A DNA stretch of 34,476 bases, taken from the NCBI GenBank assembly GCA_026645575.1, contig JAPKMW010000113.1:1-34476 (forward strand), written 5' to 3'. Below, piece by piece: positions 7,936 to 16,361 of this stretch (position 1 is its first letter; every line of letters starts with the position of its first letter). The stretch comes from Caldilineaceae bacterium (GTDB taxonomy: Bacteria; Chloroflexota; Anaerolineae; Caldilineales; Caldilineaceae). Both the position numbers and the translations under genes were made by a program. The notes under the pieces are model-generated. The model did no database searches. It was not told the origin of the DNA and saw nothing but the letters and a program-made list of their open reading frames with translations.

Positions 7936-10323
7936 TTACTCATAGGCTAAGACCTCGCGCACGGTAATTCGCGCCGCTCCACGCGCCGGCAATAGACTGG
8001 CAATGGTGGCAATGAGAACAATCACCAGGAGCCATAATGCCGCACCGCCGGTGGAGAAGCGGAAACTGAGCGTAGCCTGGATAAAGCCGGCACCGACGGC
8101 GTCACTGAGCGCTTTGCTCAAGGGCAGCGCCAGCAGCGTTCCCAATACCCAACTCAATGCGCCAATGAGGACGCCTTCCACAATCACAATCGATAAGATC
8201 GCTCGGTTGCCGGCGCCAATTGCCCGCATCACGCCAATTTCGCGCCGCCGCTCTAGCACATTGATGCTCATCGTCCCCATCAACCCCAGTCCGCCGACGA
8301 CAGCTAACAGGAGCGCCATCACGCTCAAAATGACGATGATCACGTTGAACTGGGTGACCACCTGTTCGCGCACAAAGCTGGTCGTCTCGGCGGAGCTAAT
8401 GGTCATGCCGATGGTTTTGAACTGTTCATCTAGCGCCTTGGCGACCCGCTCTTGAAAGGCAGCGTCATGTTGCGCAGTGATCACCTGCAAGGTGCTGGCG
8501 CGACCGACTGTGCGTGTCACCTGGGCAAAGTAAGGGTAATTGGCATAGACAAAGGGGCCGGACAGCACACCGCGCACAATCCCCACCACCGTCCAGCTTT
8601 CTTTGCGCTCATCAATGTCAAGCACCAGCGTGTCGCCCACCTTCAAATCCGGCTCATTTTTCAGCACCTCGGTGTTGACCACGACGGCATTCTCATCATC
8701 GGACAACAACCAGCGCCCACTGAGCAGCGTCGGCTTGATCATCTGCGAATCCGGCTGTGGCGCGATTAGCAACAGGTCCGAGCCGTCAATGTCACCAGGG
8801 CGGATGCGACGCGCGCCCCAGAAGCCCCAACTTTCCGCCGCCGTCACGCCCGGCACGGTGAGCGCCGCCTGCTCCATATGATCTGCGCGGTAGGGTCGAT
8901 TAAGGTTTACGCCAATGTCATAGTTCCAATAGCTGAGGGCGTCGTCCAGGGTGAGCAACAAGGAAGCGCGCACGCTAAAGACGCTGATAAAGATCGCGCT
9001 GGCGAGGGTCAGCGTGGTCAGCGTCAGGAGTAACCGCCCTTTGCGCCGAAAGGTGTTGCGTAGGGAAATCAACAGGGGTCGTGACAGACCGCGCACCCGC
9101 TCCAAGAGCCGATCAAACCAGTTTTCGCCAAAGCCGCCCTTACCCATTCCATAGTCGCTGATGGCCTCGCGCACGGTAATGCGTGTCCCGCGCAGGATGG
9201 GGTAGAGCGCGGCCAACAGCGGCACGAGCATCCCAACCGCAATCTCCAGCGCCAGCACCTGAAGCGGAATGCCGGTGGTCAGAATGTCAAAATTCATCAG
9301 GCCGGCCATAAAGGTGGTATTGGCGCGCATCCCAAGATAGCCCAACGGGACGGCAACCAACAACGCCAACCCACTGAAAATCAGCGTTGTAACCAGATAC
9401 ATGCCGATGATCTGACCATTGTGTGCGCCGATGGTTTTCATCACGCCGATCTGCCGCGTCTGCTGTGCCAAGATGGCGGCGATGATGTTGACCACTAGAA
9501 AGGAACTGAGCAGCAACGACATAACCCCCAACACGCCAAAGATCAACAACATCGGGGTGAGAAATTGCTCAAATTCATGTTTGCCCGGTTCGGGGACAAA
9601 GGACCAGTAGACGGTGTAGCCCCCCTTCTCGACCCGCTGCTGCACGGCCTCAACCACCTGCTGGATATGTTCCTTGTTGTCCTCTTGTTCCGCCACGGTG
9701 AAATAGAGCCGACTAAAGTTGCGTGACTCCCCCAGCCACTCCAGCGTATCCAGCGTGATATAGCCGTTGGCCGAGCCGGTAAATTGGGCCGAAATCTCGT
9801 TCAGATCATGAGCCAGACCGCTGATCGGCATCTGCCGTTGGCCGCCCTCCGGCAGTTTGATCGTGATAGTATCGCCGACTTGGGCATCCAGCAGCGCTAA
9901 CGAGGAACGTTCAATCAGCAGCGTCCGTTTGGGCGGCGGCCAAGCGCCCTCCATCGGCAAGACTTTGTTGATCTGCATCCCAGGAAAATCTTGAATGGCC
10001 CACAGATCCAGATTTTTCCATTGATCCGGCCCCGTCTGTACTTGAACACTGACCCGGCTCCGCCCTTCCGCTTCGGCCACTTCGGGCATCCGGCGCACAC
10101 TCGCCACCAATTCATCAGTAAAAGCTGAAACACCCAAGCGGGCGTGCATAGGGTTGATTTGGGCATAACCGGTCGGCACATCATGCGACATCACCACATG
10201 CGAACCCGTCACCATACCAATCGCCGCCACGCCGACGGCAATCGACAGGACGACTAACACGGTGCGGGTCTTATTGCCCAGGACATCGCGCATCACTTTT
10301 CGCCAACGTGGGTTGATGGACAT
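7936..10323 (-). CDS. ABC exporter permease with two FtsX domains (MacB-type)
   Basis: A 795-residue protein; GAGGAA stands 3 nt before the ATG. TM1 (about 20-41, RTVLVVLSIAVGVAAIGMV) follows the usual N-terminal LGNKTRT segment. A large external domain runs to about residue 255. A first FtsX core with three membrane helices follows, containing QQTRQIGVMKTIGAHNGQI (coupling helix) and ending at ITVREAISDYG. The pattern then repeats: a new TM (LLLTLTTLTLASAIFISVF), a second external domain, and a second FtsX core with ERRREIGVMRAIGAGNRAIL and a terminal RGAARITVREVLAYE. This duplicated eight-TM plan is that of LolC/DUF214-type permeases with two FtsX units. It is encoded directly after its ATPase and should form the membrane part of the same exporter. 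Confidence 0.9.
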   Translation of the reverse strand: MSINPRWRKVMRDVLGNKTRTVLVVLSIAVGVAAIGMVTGSHVVMSHDVPTGYAQINPMHARLGVSAFTDELVASVRRMPEVAEAEGRSRVSVQVQTGPDQWKNLDLWAIQDFPGMQINKVLPMEGAWPPPKRTLLIERSSLALLDAQVGDTITIKLPEGGQRQMPISGLAHDLNEISAQFTGSANGYITLDTLEWLGESRNFSRLYFTVAEQEDNKEHIQQVVEAVQQRVEKGGYTVYWSFVPEPGKHEFEQFLTPMLLIFGVLGVMSLLLSSFLVVNIIAAILAQQTRQIGVMKTIGAHNGQIIGMYLVTTLIFSGLALLVAVPLGYLGMRANTTFMAGLMNFDILTTGIPLQVLALEIAVGMLVPLLAALYPILRGTRITVREAISDYGMGKGGFGENWFDRLLERVRGLSRPLLISLRNTFRRKGRLLLTLTTLTLASAIFISVFSVRASLLLTLDDALSYWNYDIGVNLNRPYRADHMEQAALTVPGVTAAESWGFWGARRIRPGDIDGSDLLLIAPQPDSQMIKPTLLSGRWLLSDDENAVVVNTEVLKNEPDLKVGDTLVLDIDERKESWTVVGIVRGVLSGPFVYANYPYFAQVTRTVGRASTLQVITAQHDAAFQERVAKALDEQFKTIGMTISSAETTSFVREQVVTQFNVIIVILSVMALLLAVVGGLGLMGTMSINVLERRREIGVMRAIGAGNRAILSIVIVEGVLIGALSWVLGTLLALPLSKALSDAVGAGFIQATLSFRFSTGGAALWLLVIVLIATIASLLPARGAARITVREVLAYE

Positions 10324-10355
10324 GGTTTCCTCGGCGGTGAATCGGCGGCGATAGA

Positions 10356-10427
10356 AGAGATTGAGAGATTCAGAGATTCAGAGGTTAGTGCAGGGTAATC
10401 TCTTTATCTCTCAATCTCTCAATCTCT
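10356..10427 (-). repeat. GAGATTGA-word inverted repeat overlapping ATPase 3' end
   Basis: Arms of 15 bp (10356-10370 and 10413-10427) are made of GAGATTGA/AGAGATT words, and further partial pairing lies inside. The right arm lies within the last codons of the ABC ATPase (stop at 10385-10387) and the left arm lies in the 62-bp gap before the permease. The same word forms hairpins at 21591, 28367 and, inside a gene, 31407. Confidence 0.7.
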
Positions 10428-11221
10428 AAAATCCCCCCAACTGGCTGGGATTTAATGGCAAGCTGTTGCATTCGGGTGTCGCTGACAATGGCGCCGTCAG
10501 CAATCGTTACGGTACGAGTGACGCGGTGCGCCAGGTCATCATCGTGCGTCACCATGAGAATGGTCTTGCCGCCGGCCACCAGGCGGTGAAAGAGTTGGAA
10601 AACGGCATCCGCCGTCTTGGAATCGAGGTTGCCGGTCGGTTCGTCGGCGACGATGATGGGCGGGTCGTTGGCCAGGGCGCGGGCAATCGCCACCCGTTGC
10701 TGTTGACCGCCGGAGATGGCGGAGGGCAATTTGTTGGCCTGATCGACCATGTCCACCTGCTCTAACAAATGGAGGGCGCGGTCACGCCGTTCACGCGTGG
10801 CGTAGACATCGCAAAAATCCATGGGGAGCATGACATTTTCCACCACCGTCAGCATGGGCAACAGTTGGAAGAACTGAAAGACGACGCCAACATGCCGCCC
10901 CCGCCACTGGGCGATCTGATTCTCATCCAACCTATGGACAGCGGTGTCACCGACCAGGATCTCCCCCTCGCTGGGCGAATCAATGCCGGTGATCATGTTG
11001 ATCAGAGTCGATTTGCCGCTGCCCGACTTGCCGACCACGGCGACAAATTCGCCCTTGTCCACCTGTAAGTCGATGCGGCGCAAGGCGATAAAGTCCCCGG
11101 CGGCCGTGGCATACCGTTTGCCGACGCCCCGCAATTCGATCAGGTGATCGTTGCCGTGGTGATAGCGGCCGTTGGGCTGTTGTCCGTTGCGCCCCTGCCG
11201 GCGAAAGAATCTTTGAAACAT
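10385..11221 (-). CDS. ABC transporter ATP-binding protein (MacB/LolD-type)
   Basis: A 278-residue protein. The ATG at 11221 has AAGGGAG 8 nt upstream; a TTG seven codons earlier is less likely. After a basic tail of about 25 residues come [13 protein letters not shown], Walker [10 protein letters not shown] (64-72), Q-loop VVFQ (113-116), signature ISGGQQQR (169-176), Walker B IIVADEP (189-195) followed by TGNLD, and the switch His in MVTHDD (226). These place it in the MacB/LolD/FtsE group. It is first in a cassette with the FtsX-type permease and the HlyD-like adaptor and powers export. The last 14 residues ([14 protein letters not shown]) are encoded by a GAGATTGA tandem repeat and look added to the normal end of the family. 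Confidence 0.92.
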   Translation of the reverse strand: MFQRFFRRQGRNGQQPNGRYHHGNDHLIELRGVGKRYATAAGDFIALRRIDLQVDKGEFVAVVGKSGSGKSTLINMITGIDSPSEGEILVGDTAVHRLDENQIAQWRGRHVGVVFQFFQLLPMLTVVENVMLPMDFCDVYATRERRDRALHLLEQVDMVDQANKLPSAISGGQQQRVAIARALANDPPIIVADEPTGNLDSKTADAVFQLFHRLVAGGKTILMVTHDDDLAHRVTRTVTIADGAIVSDTRMQQLAIKSQPVGGILEIERLRDKEITLH

Positions 11222-11346
11222 GGTTGCGTCTCCCTTCCCCAACTTATACGAACAAAATTAGAGAAGGTTGCAATCGGAAGCGACAGCATAAGAAGGCAGC
11301 GTGGCTGTGGGGCAATGCTCCGGTATAGGGTGCGTCCGAAATTTGG

Positions 11347-11422
11347 GGTAAACGTCCCCGGCACGAGCGGGAAGTGGTTTCAAATTAGAAAATGGCTGTC
11401 GCTCGTGCCGGGGACGTTTACC
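11347..11422. repeat. Perfect 23-bp inverted repeat
   Basis: Arms 11347-11369 and 11400-11422 (GGTAAACGTCCCCGGCACGA and 3 more bases) are perfectly complementary around a 30-nt loop. Short outer complements (GCGTCC before, GGACGC after) extend the structure. It sits about 125 bp upstream of the ABC ATPase start. It could be a regulatory stem or a small repeat element. No transposase is present. Confidence 0.6.
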
Positions 11423-11540
11423 AACTTGCCCTTTTTTAGGACGCGCCTCCGGTGACCTTGCTTGACAATTTTTGTGCGGTCAATCCACACTTCTAAACCA
11501 AGGCGAGGCAATTAAGTTGTGTATGTCAATACGGGACGGT

Positions 11541-11610
11541 CAGACTTCCGGGAAGGGGGCAGGAACAGCCCGCTTTGCAGGACAGTCCTTGCCCCCTTCC
11601 CGGAAGTCTG
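11541..11610 (-). repeat. CTTCCGGGAAG-type hairpin, copy 2
   Basis: Perfect 20-bp arms (11541-11560 and 11591-11610) with a 30-nt loop. On the minus strand the loop contains CTGTCCTG, as in copy 1. It lies about 107 bp downstream of the stop of the enolase-family gene. Confidence 0.65.
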
Positions 11611-11716
11611 GTCCGCGGCGTTACACCGACAATATTAAACATTTCCTTAGCGATGAGCGGGCGGTTTTTCATCTGTAAAGTGTGGGCCAGTAAGTGAACT
11701 TGACCTTCCTCAAGTG

Positions 11717-12856
11717 CTACTGATCCACCACTGACCCGTCCCGGTGCAATCGCGTTTTCACCGTGCGCGGCTTGTAGGGCCAACGTTCCGCCGCGCTCTC
11801 GGCTAACTCCACCCCAATCCCCGGCGCATCGGGAATGATGATAAAGCCATCCTCGCATTTCAGCGCACTCTTGACAATTTCACTCTTGGGCGGCTCATGT
11901 TCGCCGATTGGATATTCTTGCAAGGCAAAGTTAGGAATGCAGGCGGCCAACTGGATACAGGCCGCCGTACTCACCGGGCTGAGGGGGTTGTGCGGCACGA
12001 CGCCGACATTGTGTGCCTCGGCCAGAGCGGCGATCTTTTTAGCATGGGTCAGGCCGCCGACCATGCAGACATCGGGGCGCACATATTGTACTGCACCCAT
12101 GCGCAGCAAAGGCTCAAACTCCCAAATGGTGTGGATGCGCTCGCCGGTGGCAATGGGAATGTTGATATGTTGCGCCACCTGCGCCATCGACTCGAAATGG
12201 TCGGGGCGCACCGGGTCTTCATAAAAGAACGGGTGGTAGGGTTCGATGCCGCGCCCCAGCACAATCGCTTCGGTGGGTGTCAACTGGCGGTGGATCTCAA
12301 TGCAGAGATCAACATCGCGACCCACGGCGGCGCGATAGGCGGCGACGGTTTCAATCGCATCTTCGATCTTGTCCACATGGGTCTTGAAATAGGGAAGGTC
12401 CCGCGAGTCATCCAGAAAGGGGGTCAAGTGGCCGACAGCGGTGTAGCCTTGCGCTTTGGCGTCGATACAACCCTGGATCAATTCCTCCTTGGTTTCGCCA
12501 AAGACGTGGTAGTAGACCCGCGCCTTGTCACGCGTCTTGCCCCCCATCAATTGATAGCAGGGGACGCCAAAGTGTTTGCCCATAATGTCCCACAGGGCGA
12601 TGTCAATCGCGCTCAAAGCCCCCATAATCGCGGCACCACGAAAGTGGCTCCAACGGTAAAGATATTGCCAGTGGTGTTCAATGCGCAACGGATCTTGACC
12701 GATCAAGTAGCGCTTGAAGGTCTCTACGGCGCCGGCCGACGCCTCCAAATACCCCCACGCGCCCGATTCGCCCAACCCCACAATGCCGGCATCGGTATGC
12801 ACCTGGACAAAGTAATAGCGATCCACAAAGATTGATTTGACATCGGTGATTTTCAT
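11717..12856 (-). CDS. Enolase-superfamily sugar-acid dehydratase (galactonate dehydratase-like)
   Basis: A 379-residue protein; GAGGAA precedes the ATG. The N-terminal capping domain (1-115) is followed by a TIM barrel. Expected metal ligands and catalytic His of the D-galactonate dehydratase group appear at constant spacing: E187-x-H189 in LCIEIHR, E213 in YEDP, E239 in TGER, and H289 in VVPHNPLSP. These correspond to D183/H185/E209/E235/H285 of E. coli DgoD with a steady offset of four, except that the first metal ligand is Glu rather than Asp. The enzyme would dehydrate an aldonic or related sugar acid to a 2-keto-3-deoxy acid in the cytoplasm. It is the third gene of an operon with a TIM-barrel isomerase and a Gfo/Idh/MocA oxidoreductase. 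The exact substrate is not readable. Confidence 0.85.
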   Translation of the reverse strand: MKITDVKSIFVDRYYFVQVHTDAGIVGLGESGAWGYLEASAGAVETFKRYLIGQDPLRIEHHWQYLYRWSHFRGAAIMGALSAIDIALWDIMGKHFGVPCYQLMGGKTRDKARVYYHVFGETKEELIQGCIDAKAQGYTAVGHLTPFLDDSRDLPYFKTHVDKIEDAIETVAAYRAAVGRDVDLCIEIHRQLTPTEAIVLGRGIEPYHPFFYEDPVRPDHFESMAQVAQHINIPIATGERIHTIWEFEPLLRMGAVQYVRPDVCMVGGLTHAKKIAALAEAHNVGVVPHNPLSPVSTAACIQLAACIPNFALQEYPIGEHEPPKSEIVKSALKCEDGFIIIPDAPGIGVELAESAAERWPYKPRTVKTRLHRDGSVVDQ

Positions 12857-12940
12857 GGTTCCTCGGCTGTGAAACGTGATTCGTGCTGCGTGTTAGCTTG
12901 CAAAAGCGTGTGATAGGGAAAACGCGAGGTGTCGTCGAAC

Positions 12941-13016
12941 ACCTTCCGGGAAGAGGCTGGCGTTTAACCCAAAAGATTTCCCATTCCCTAAAAGCGCCAG
13001 CCTCTTCCCGGAAGGT
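12941..13016 (-). repeat. CTTCCGGGAAG-type hairpin, copy 3
   Basis: Perfect 22-bp arms (12941-12962 and 12995-13016) with a 32-nt loop. It begins 13 bp after the stop of the isomerase gene and lies before the enolase-family gene of the same operon. It may lower expression of the distal gene. It shares the TTCCGGGAAG core with copies at 7818 and 11541. Confidence 0.65.
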
Positions 13017-13029
13017 TGGCATTCCCCCG

Positions 13030-13860
13030 TTAACCTTGTAACTTGTTAACCCACTGGCGCATTACTTGCGCATGTTGGGGCATAGCGACTTCCGGCTCCT
13101 CGATTTCAGGATGCCACTTCTTTTCCCATTCGGCGCTAAGGTAGCCGCGGTAGCCTTTGGCATAGAGCAGTTTGATCGTCTCCTGGCAGGGTAACTCGCC
13201 TTTGCCCAGCAGCACTAACTGCCACGAGCCGTCGGCGCGTTTGATGCCATCTTTGATATGGACATGCTTCACACGTGAACCGATGAGGCGCCAGGTCTCT
13301 TCAATCGACTCACCCATGCGGTAGGGGTGGTGAATATCCCAGACGGCGGCGACGTGGGGACTGTCCACCTGCGCCAGCACCTGCGCCACCTCCGCCCCGC
13401 GACAGAAGGCATCATGCGTTTCCAGCACAATGGTGACGCCCTGCGCTTCGGCAGTGGCAACCCCGGCCAGCAAGCCCTGCGCCACCCAGTCGATAGTTTG
13501 GTCAATCGTTTGCCCATCGATCACATTGCCGCCAAAGGTGCGCACCATCGGCGCTTCCAGATCATTCGCCAGTTCGAGATAGCGGCGCAACTCCTCAACA
13601 TTAGCCTGACGATCCGCCGCATCAGGTGAAGAGAAGCGGGTGGACAACCCCAAGCCAATGATGCGCAGGTTGTGCTGTTGTAGCACCGCTTTCATCTGGC
13701 GACGGCGTTCGGCGGAAAGGTTGGATGGAATGATCTGCCCATCGAGCAGCCGCACTTCCAACGCTTGATAACCGTTCGCAGCAGCCTGTTCGACGGTATG
13801 TTCAAAAGACCAGCCGGGCGAACCCAGCGTACTCCAGGCCAGTGGATAAAGCGTTGTCAT
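13030..13860 (-). CDS. Sugar phosphate isomerase/epimerase-like TIM-barrel protein
   Basis: A 276-residue member of the AP-endonuclease-2 TIM-barrel superfamily (IolE/IolI, hydroxypyruvate isomerase, tagatose epimerase relatives). Candidate metal and catalytic residues are in order: E147 in VLETHD, D175 and H178 in WDIHHP, H201 in HVHIKD, and E244 in SAEWEK. HIKDGIK and the GKGELP loop are typical of the family. Its ATG overlaps the stop of the upstream oxidoreductase gene by one base (TAATG), so the two are translationally coupled. Together with the downstream dehydratase it suggests a sugar or sugar-acid catabolic pathway. The substrate is unknown. Confidence 0.85.
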   Translation of the reverse strand: MTTLYPLAWSTLGSPGWSFEHTVEQAAANGYQALEVRLLDGQIIPSNLSAERRRQMKAVLQQHNLRIIGLGLSTRFSSPDAADRQANVEELRRYLELANDLEAPMVRTFGGNVIDGQTIDQTIDWVAQGLLAGVATAEAQGVTIVLETHDAFCRGAEVAQVLAQVDSPHVAAVWDIHHPYRMGESIEETWRLIGSRVKHVHIKDGIKRADGSWQLVLLGKGELPCQETIKLLYAKGYRGYLSAEWEKKWHPEIEEPEVAMPQHAQVMRQWVNKLQG

Positions 13861-14915
13861 TAGAAAATCTCCTGCGTCATGGGATTAAGGCGGTGGCACT
13901 CCTCCTGTAGCCACATCACGCGACGGACACTTTGCGGGGTAATCGCCAGTGCTTTGCCGTCACGGATCGTGTCGTAGAGGTCACCATAAAAGCCGGTGGC
14001 ATACTCGCCGGACGAACCCGTGAGTTCCCAGCTATCTTCGTGCCAGGTCAATTCATCGCGATTGTAGCTGCGGTTGGGCGTCGGTCGGATGTCGAGTTCA
14101 CGGGGCGGGAATTCTTCATCGACCACCCATTTCCAGCGCAACTGACGGGTGCTGCCGGCCAGCCCGCCGCGTGTCCCCATTACATTCCAGGTTTCGGGTG
14201 AGTAGGCGCAGCAACTGCTGATCTCAATATCCAACGTCGGCGCGCCCGGCCCTTTGACCACCACTTTGAGATGATCGTCGGCGTCGCCCAGCGTCAGGGT
14301 GCGATCCAGGTGACACCAAACGTCGCTGATTTCATGGTCGCCATAGAGTTGGAGCGCCATATCGAGAAAGTGGGGGCCAGTGTTGTTGAGGCTGCCGCCG
14401 CCAAACTTTTGCAGCGTCTGCCAATCCCAGCGGCGGCTAAAGCGTGACTCGGTGAGGCGGATCTGGACAATGCGCCCCAACAGACCGGAGTCGATCACTT
14501 CTTTTACCTTGCGAAAATCGGGGTTATAGCGGCGCTGTTGAAAGATGGTCAATGTTTTGCCGGTTGCTTCAGCAGCGGCGATCATGCGGTCGGCATCAGG
14601 CAACGAGATCGCCATTGGTTTTTCACAGACCACATGTTTGCCGGCTTGCATGGCGTTGATCGCAGCTTGGGCGTGGATAAAGCTAGGCAAGGAGACCACC
14701 ACCAACTCGACCGCTGGGTCGGCCAGTAATGCGGTATACTCATCATAAGCTTGGCAATCAAAGCGTTCAATGGCTTCTTCCCGGCGCGCCGGGTCGGCAT
14801 CCACCACGGCAACGACTTGAAAGTGTTGGTTCATTGGCGCTAAGAGATGGGCGTGAATATCCCAGCCGCTGCGCCCCAGGCCGGCAATGCCCACCCGAAT
14901 TGGTGTTTGTGTCAT
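13860..14915 (-). CDS. Gfo/Idh/MocA-family NAD(P)-dependent oxidoreductase
   Basis: A 351-residue protein; AAAGGAA is 6-7 nt before the ATG. It has an N-terminal Rossmann fold with GIAGLGRSG (9-17) and acidic VVDAD (37-41), the family signature CEKP (97-100) with catalytic Lys, and the C-terminal GGG..NNTGPHFLDMAL segment whose H182 and D185 fit the HxxD active-site pattern. Such enzymes oxidise or reduce ring hydroxyls of sugars, inositols or sugar acids. It is the first gene of the three-gene sugar operon running leftwards and is divergent from the Fe-S protein at 15144. Confidence 0.9.
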   Translation of the reverse strand: MTQTPIRVGIAGLGRSGWDIHAHLLAPMNQHFQVVAVVDADPARREEAIERFDCQAYDEYTALLADPAVELVVVSLPSFIHAQAAINAMQAGKHVVCEKPMAISLPDADRMIAAAEATGKTLTIFQQRRYNPDFRKVKEVIDSGLLGRIVQIRLTESRFSRRWDWQTLQKFGGGSLNNTGPHFLDMALQLYGDHEISDVWCHLDRTLTLGDADDHLKVVVKGPGAPTLDIEISSCCAYSPETWNVMGTRGGLAGSTRQLRWKWVVDEEFPPRELDIRPTPNRSYNRDELTWHEDSWELTGSSGEYATGFYGDLYDTIRDGKALAITPQSVRRVMWLQEECHRLNPMTQEIF

Positions 14916-15011
14916 ACAGAAGTTCCTTTCGCTTCGGCGAATCGGGCCATGTAGCCCGGCTTGTGGTAAAGTAGGGTGACATTATTCATAAGGATTCATA
15001 ATGACTACGCC

Positions 15012-15070
15012 CGCTCACAGCCGGTCCGTGACCGGCGACTTGGACGCCGGTCACGGACCGGCTGTGAGCG
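15012..15070. promoter_or_regulatory. Perfect 26-bp stem in a divergent intergenic region
   Basis: Arms 15012-15037 and 15045-15070 are perfectly complementary with a 7-nt loop (ACTTGGA). ACTAC/GTAGT complements extend the outer end with a small bulge. It lies in the 228-bp gap between divergent genes, about 97 bp before the oxidoreductase start and 74 bp before the Fe-S protein start. It may be a regulatory stem or a small inverted-repeat element. Confidence 0.6.
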
Positions 15071-15143
15071 TAGTCGTTACTACTATTCTAGCCCATCGCG
15101 CTGATCTCTACAATTTGTCATCAATCACTTGGAGGGAGAGCCA

Positions 15144-16361
15144 ATGACAACCGACGCCCTGGAAGCAACAGCCCCCAATCCAACCCACCGCGCGCCCATC
15201 GAACTGGTCGATCCGACTGATGCCGCCGCCGGGTTTGAGGTTTTGGCGAACTTCCAACGCTTTAACCAGAAAGATGACCTCTTTCGCCGTTCGTGGTGGG
15301 ATGAACGCATTCGCAGCGCAAAGAGCAAACTCTTCTACGCCACCTACCGCGAGCCGCTTAAAAGTTGGCGCAAGGCCGAGGGCTTTACGCAGAAAGATTA
15401 TGCCCTGCGCAACGCCGCTTGGCATGTCAGCGACATTTTTACCGAACTCAAGGAAGATCAAGACCGTCGTGAGGGCTTTTCCGATGAATTTACCCTCTAT
15501 CGTGATGTGGCGCCGACGCAGACTGAGATGGGAACGCCGGCAGAAGCAGCCGCCGAAATCAAGCGGGTGGCGAAAAGCTTTGGCGCCGATCTGGTGGGCA
15601 TCACCCATTTTGACGAACGGTGGCTTTACCAACACAAGTTCAGCGATCTACGTCAGCAGGAAAAAGCGCAAGAACTTCCCGTCGGTCTCACCAATGTCAT
15701 CGTCACCGCGCAGGCGATGGATTATGACTTGATCCGCACGGTGCCGTCGGCACTCAGTGGCGCAGCGACTGGGTTGGGCTATTCCCATGATGCGTTGGTG
15801 GTGCTTTCGCTGGCCCAATATATTCGCAATTTAGGGTATCAGGCCATTGCCAGCATGAATGACACGGCGCTGGCGATCCCGCTGGCGATCAAAGCCGGGT
15901 TGGGCGAATATGGCCGCAACGGGTTGCTCATCACCAAGGAGTTTGGGCCACGCATTCGCTTGGGCAAAATCTTCACTGATCTGCCCCTGGCCCACGACCA
16001 ACCGATCCACTTTGGCGTCAAAGAATTCTGCACCATCTGCCGCCGCTGCGCTGATGGTTGTCCGGTCAAGGCCATTCCCCAGGGGGAACCGACCGCGGAA
16101 CGGCATAATCAGTCGAATATCCAGGGGGTGCGCAAGTGGTCGGTCGATGCGGAGAAATGTTTTGGCTATTGGGCGGCGCAAAATAGCGACTGTTCGATCT
16201 GTATTCGCGTCTGTCCCTATAACAAGGATTATCGCCGGTGGTGGCATCGGGTGGGGCAACGGTTGGCGGGGACGCGGTTGCGTCGCATCATGTTGGCGTT
16301 GGATAAGCGGTTGGGGTATGGGGAACGGATGCGTCCGCGCGCGTGGTGGCAACAGCCCTAA
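15144..16361 (+). CDS. Reductive-dehalogenase-like 4Fe-4S protein (cytoplasmic form)
   Basis: A 405-residue protein. The ATG at 15144 has GGAGGGAG just upstream, preferred over the in-frame TTG at 15129. The C-terminal part binds two [4Fe-4S] clusters: C296-x2-C299-x2-C302-x3-C306-P, then C339 with C350-x2-C353-x3-C357-P. The central region (about 135-290) has the cobalamin-binding-type fold shared by RdhA and epoxyqueuosine reductase, including AGLGEYGRNGLLITKEFGPRIRLGKIFTDLPL (251-282) and a candidate catalytic Tyr194. There is no Tat signal and no membrane anchor gene (RdhB) nearby, so it is probably not a respiratory dehalogenase. A cytoplasmic reductase of halogenated or other organic substrate is the inference. 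QueG-like activity is less likely because its C-terminal HEAT region is missing. Confidence 0.75.
   Translation: MTTDALEATAPNPTHRAPIELVDPTDAAAGFEVLANFQRFNQKDDLFRRSWWDERIRSAKSKLFYATYREPLKSWRKAEGFTQKDYALRNAAWHVSDIFTELKEDQDRREGFSDEFTLYRDVAPTQTEMGTPAEAAAEIKRVAKSFGADLVGITHFDERWLYQHKFSDLRQQEKAQELPVGLTNVIVTAQAMDYDLIRTVPSALSGAATGLGYSHDALVVLSLAQYIRNLGYQAIASMNDTALAIPLAIKAGLGEYGRNGLLITKEFGPRIRLGKIFTDLPLAHDQPIHFGVKEFCTICRRCADGCPVKAIPQGEPTAERHNQSNIQGVRKWSVDAEKCFGYWAAQNSDCSICIRVCPYNKDYRRWWHRVGQRLAGTRLRRIMLALDKRLGYGERMRPRAWWQQP

Larger units (their letters stand above)
11243..11716. other. Gene-free stretch with two long hairpins
   Basis: Between the ATPase start and the enolase-family stop there is no supported gene. 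It holds the perfect inverted repeats at 11347-11422 and 11541-11610, described separately. It should also contain the minus-strand promoter of the exporter cassette, which I could not pin down. Confidence 0.6.

Noticed and set aside
11347..11610. Paired hairpins as ends of an insertion sequence
   Set aside because: The two hairpins have unrelated sequences, no transposase lies between or near them, and no target duplication is evident.
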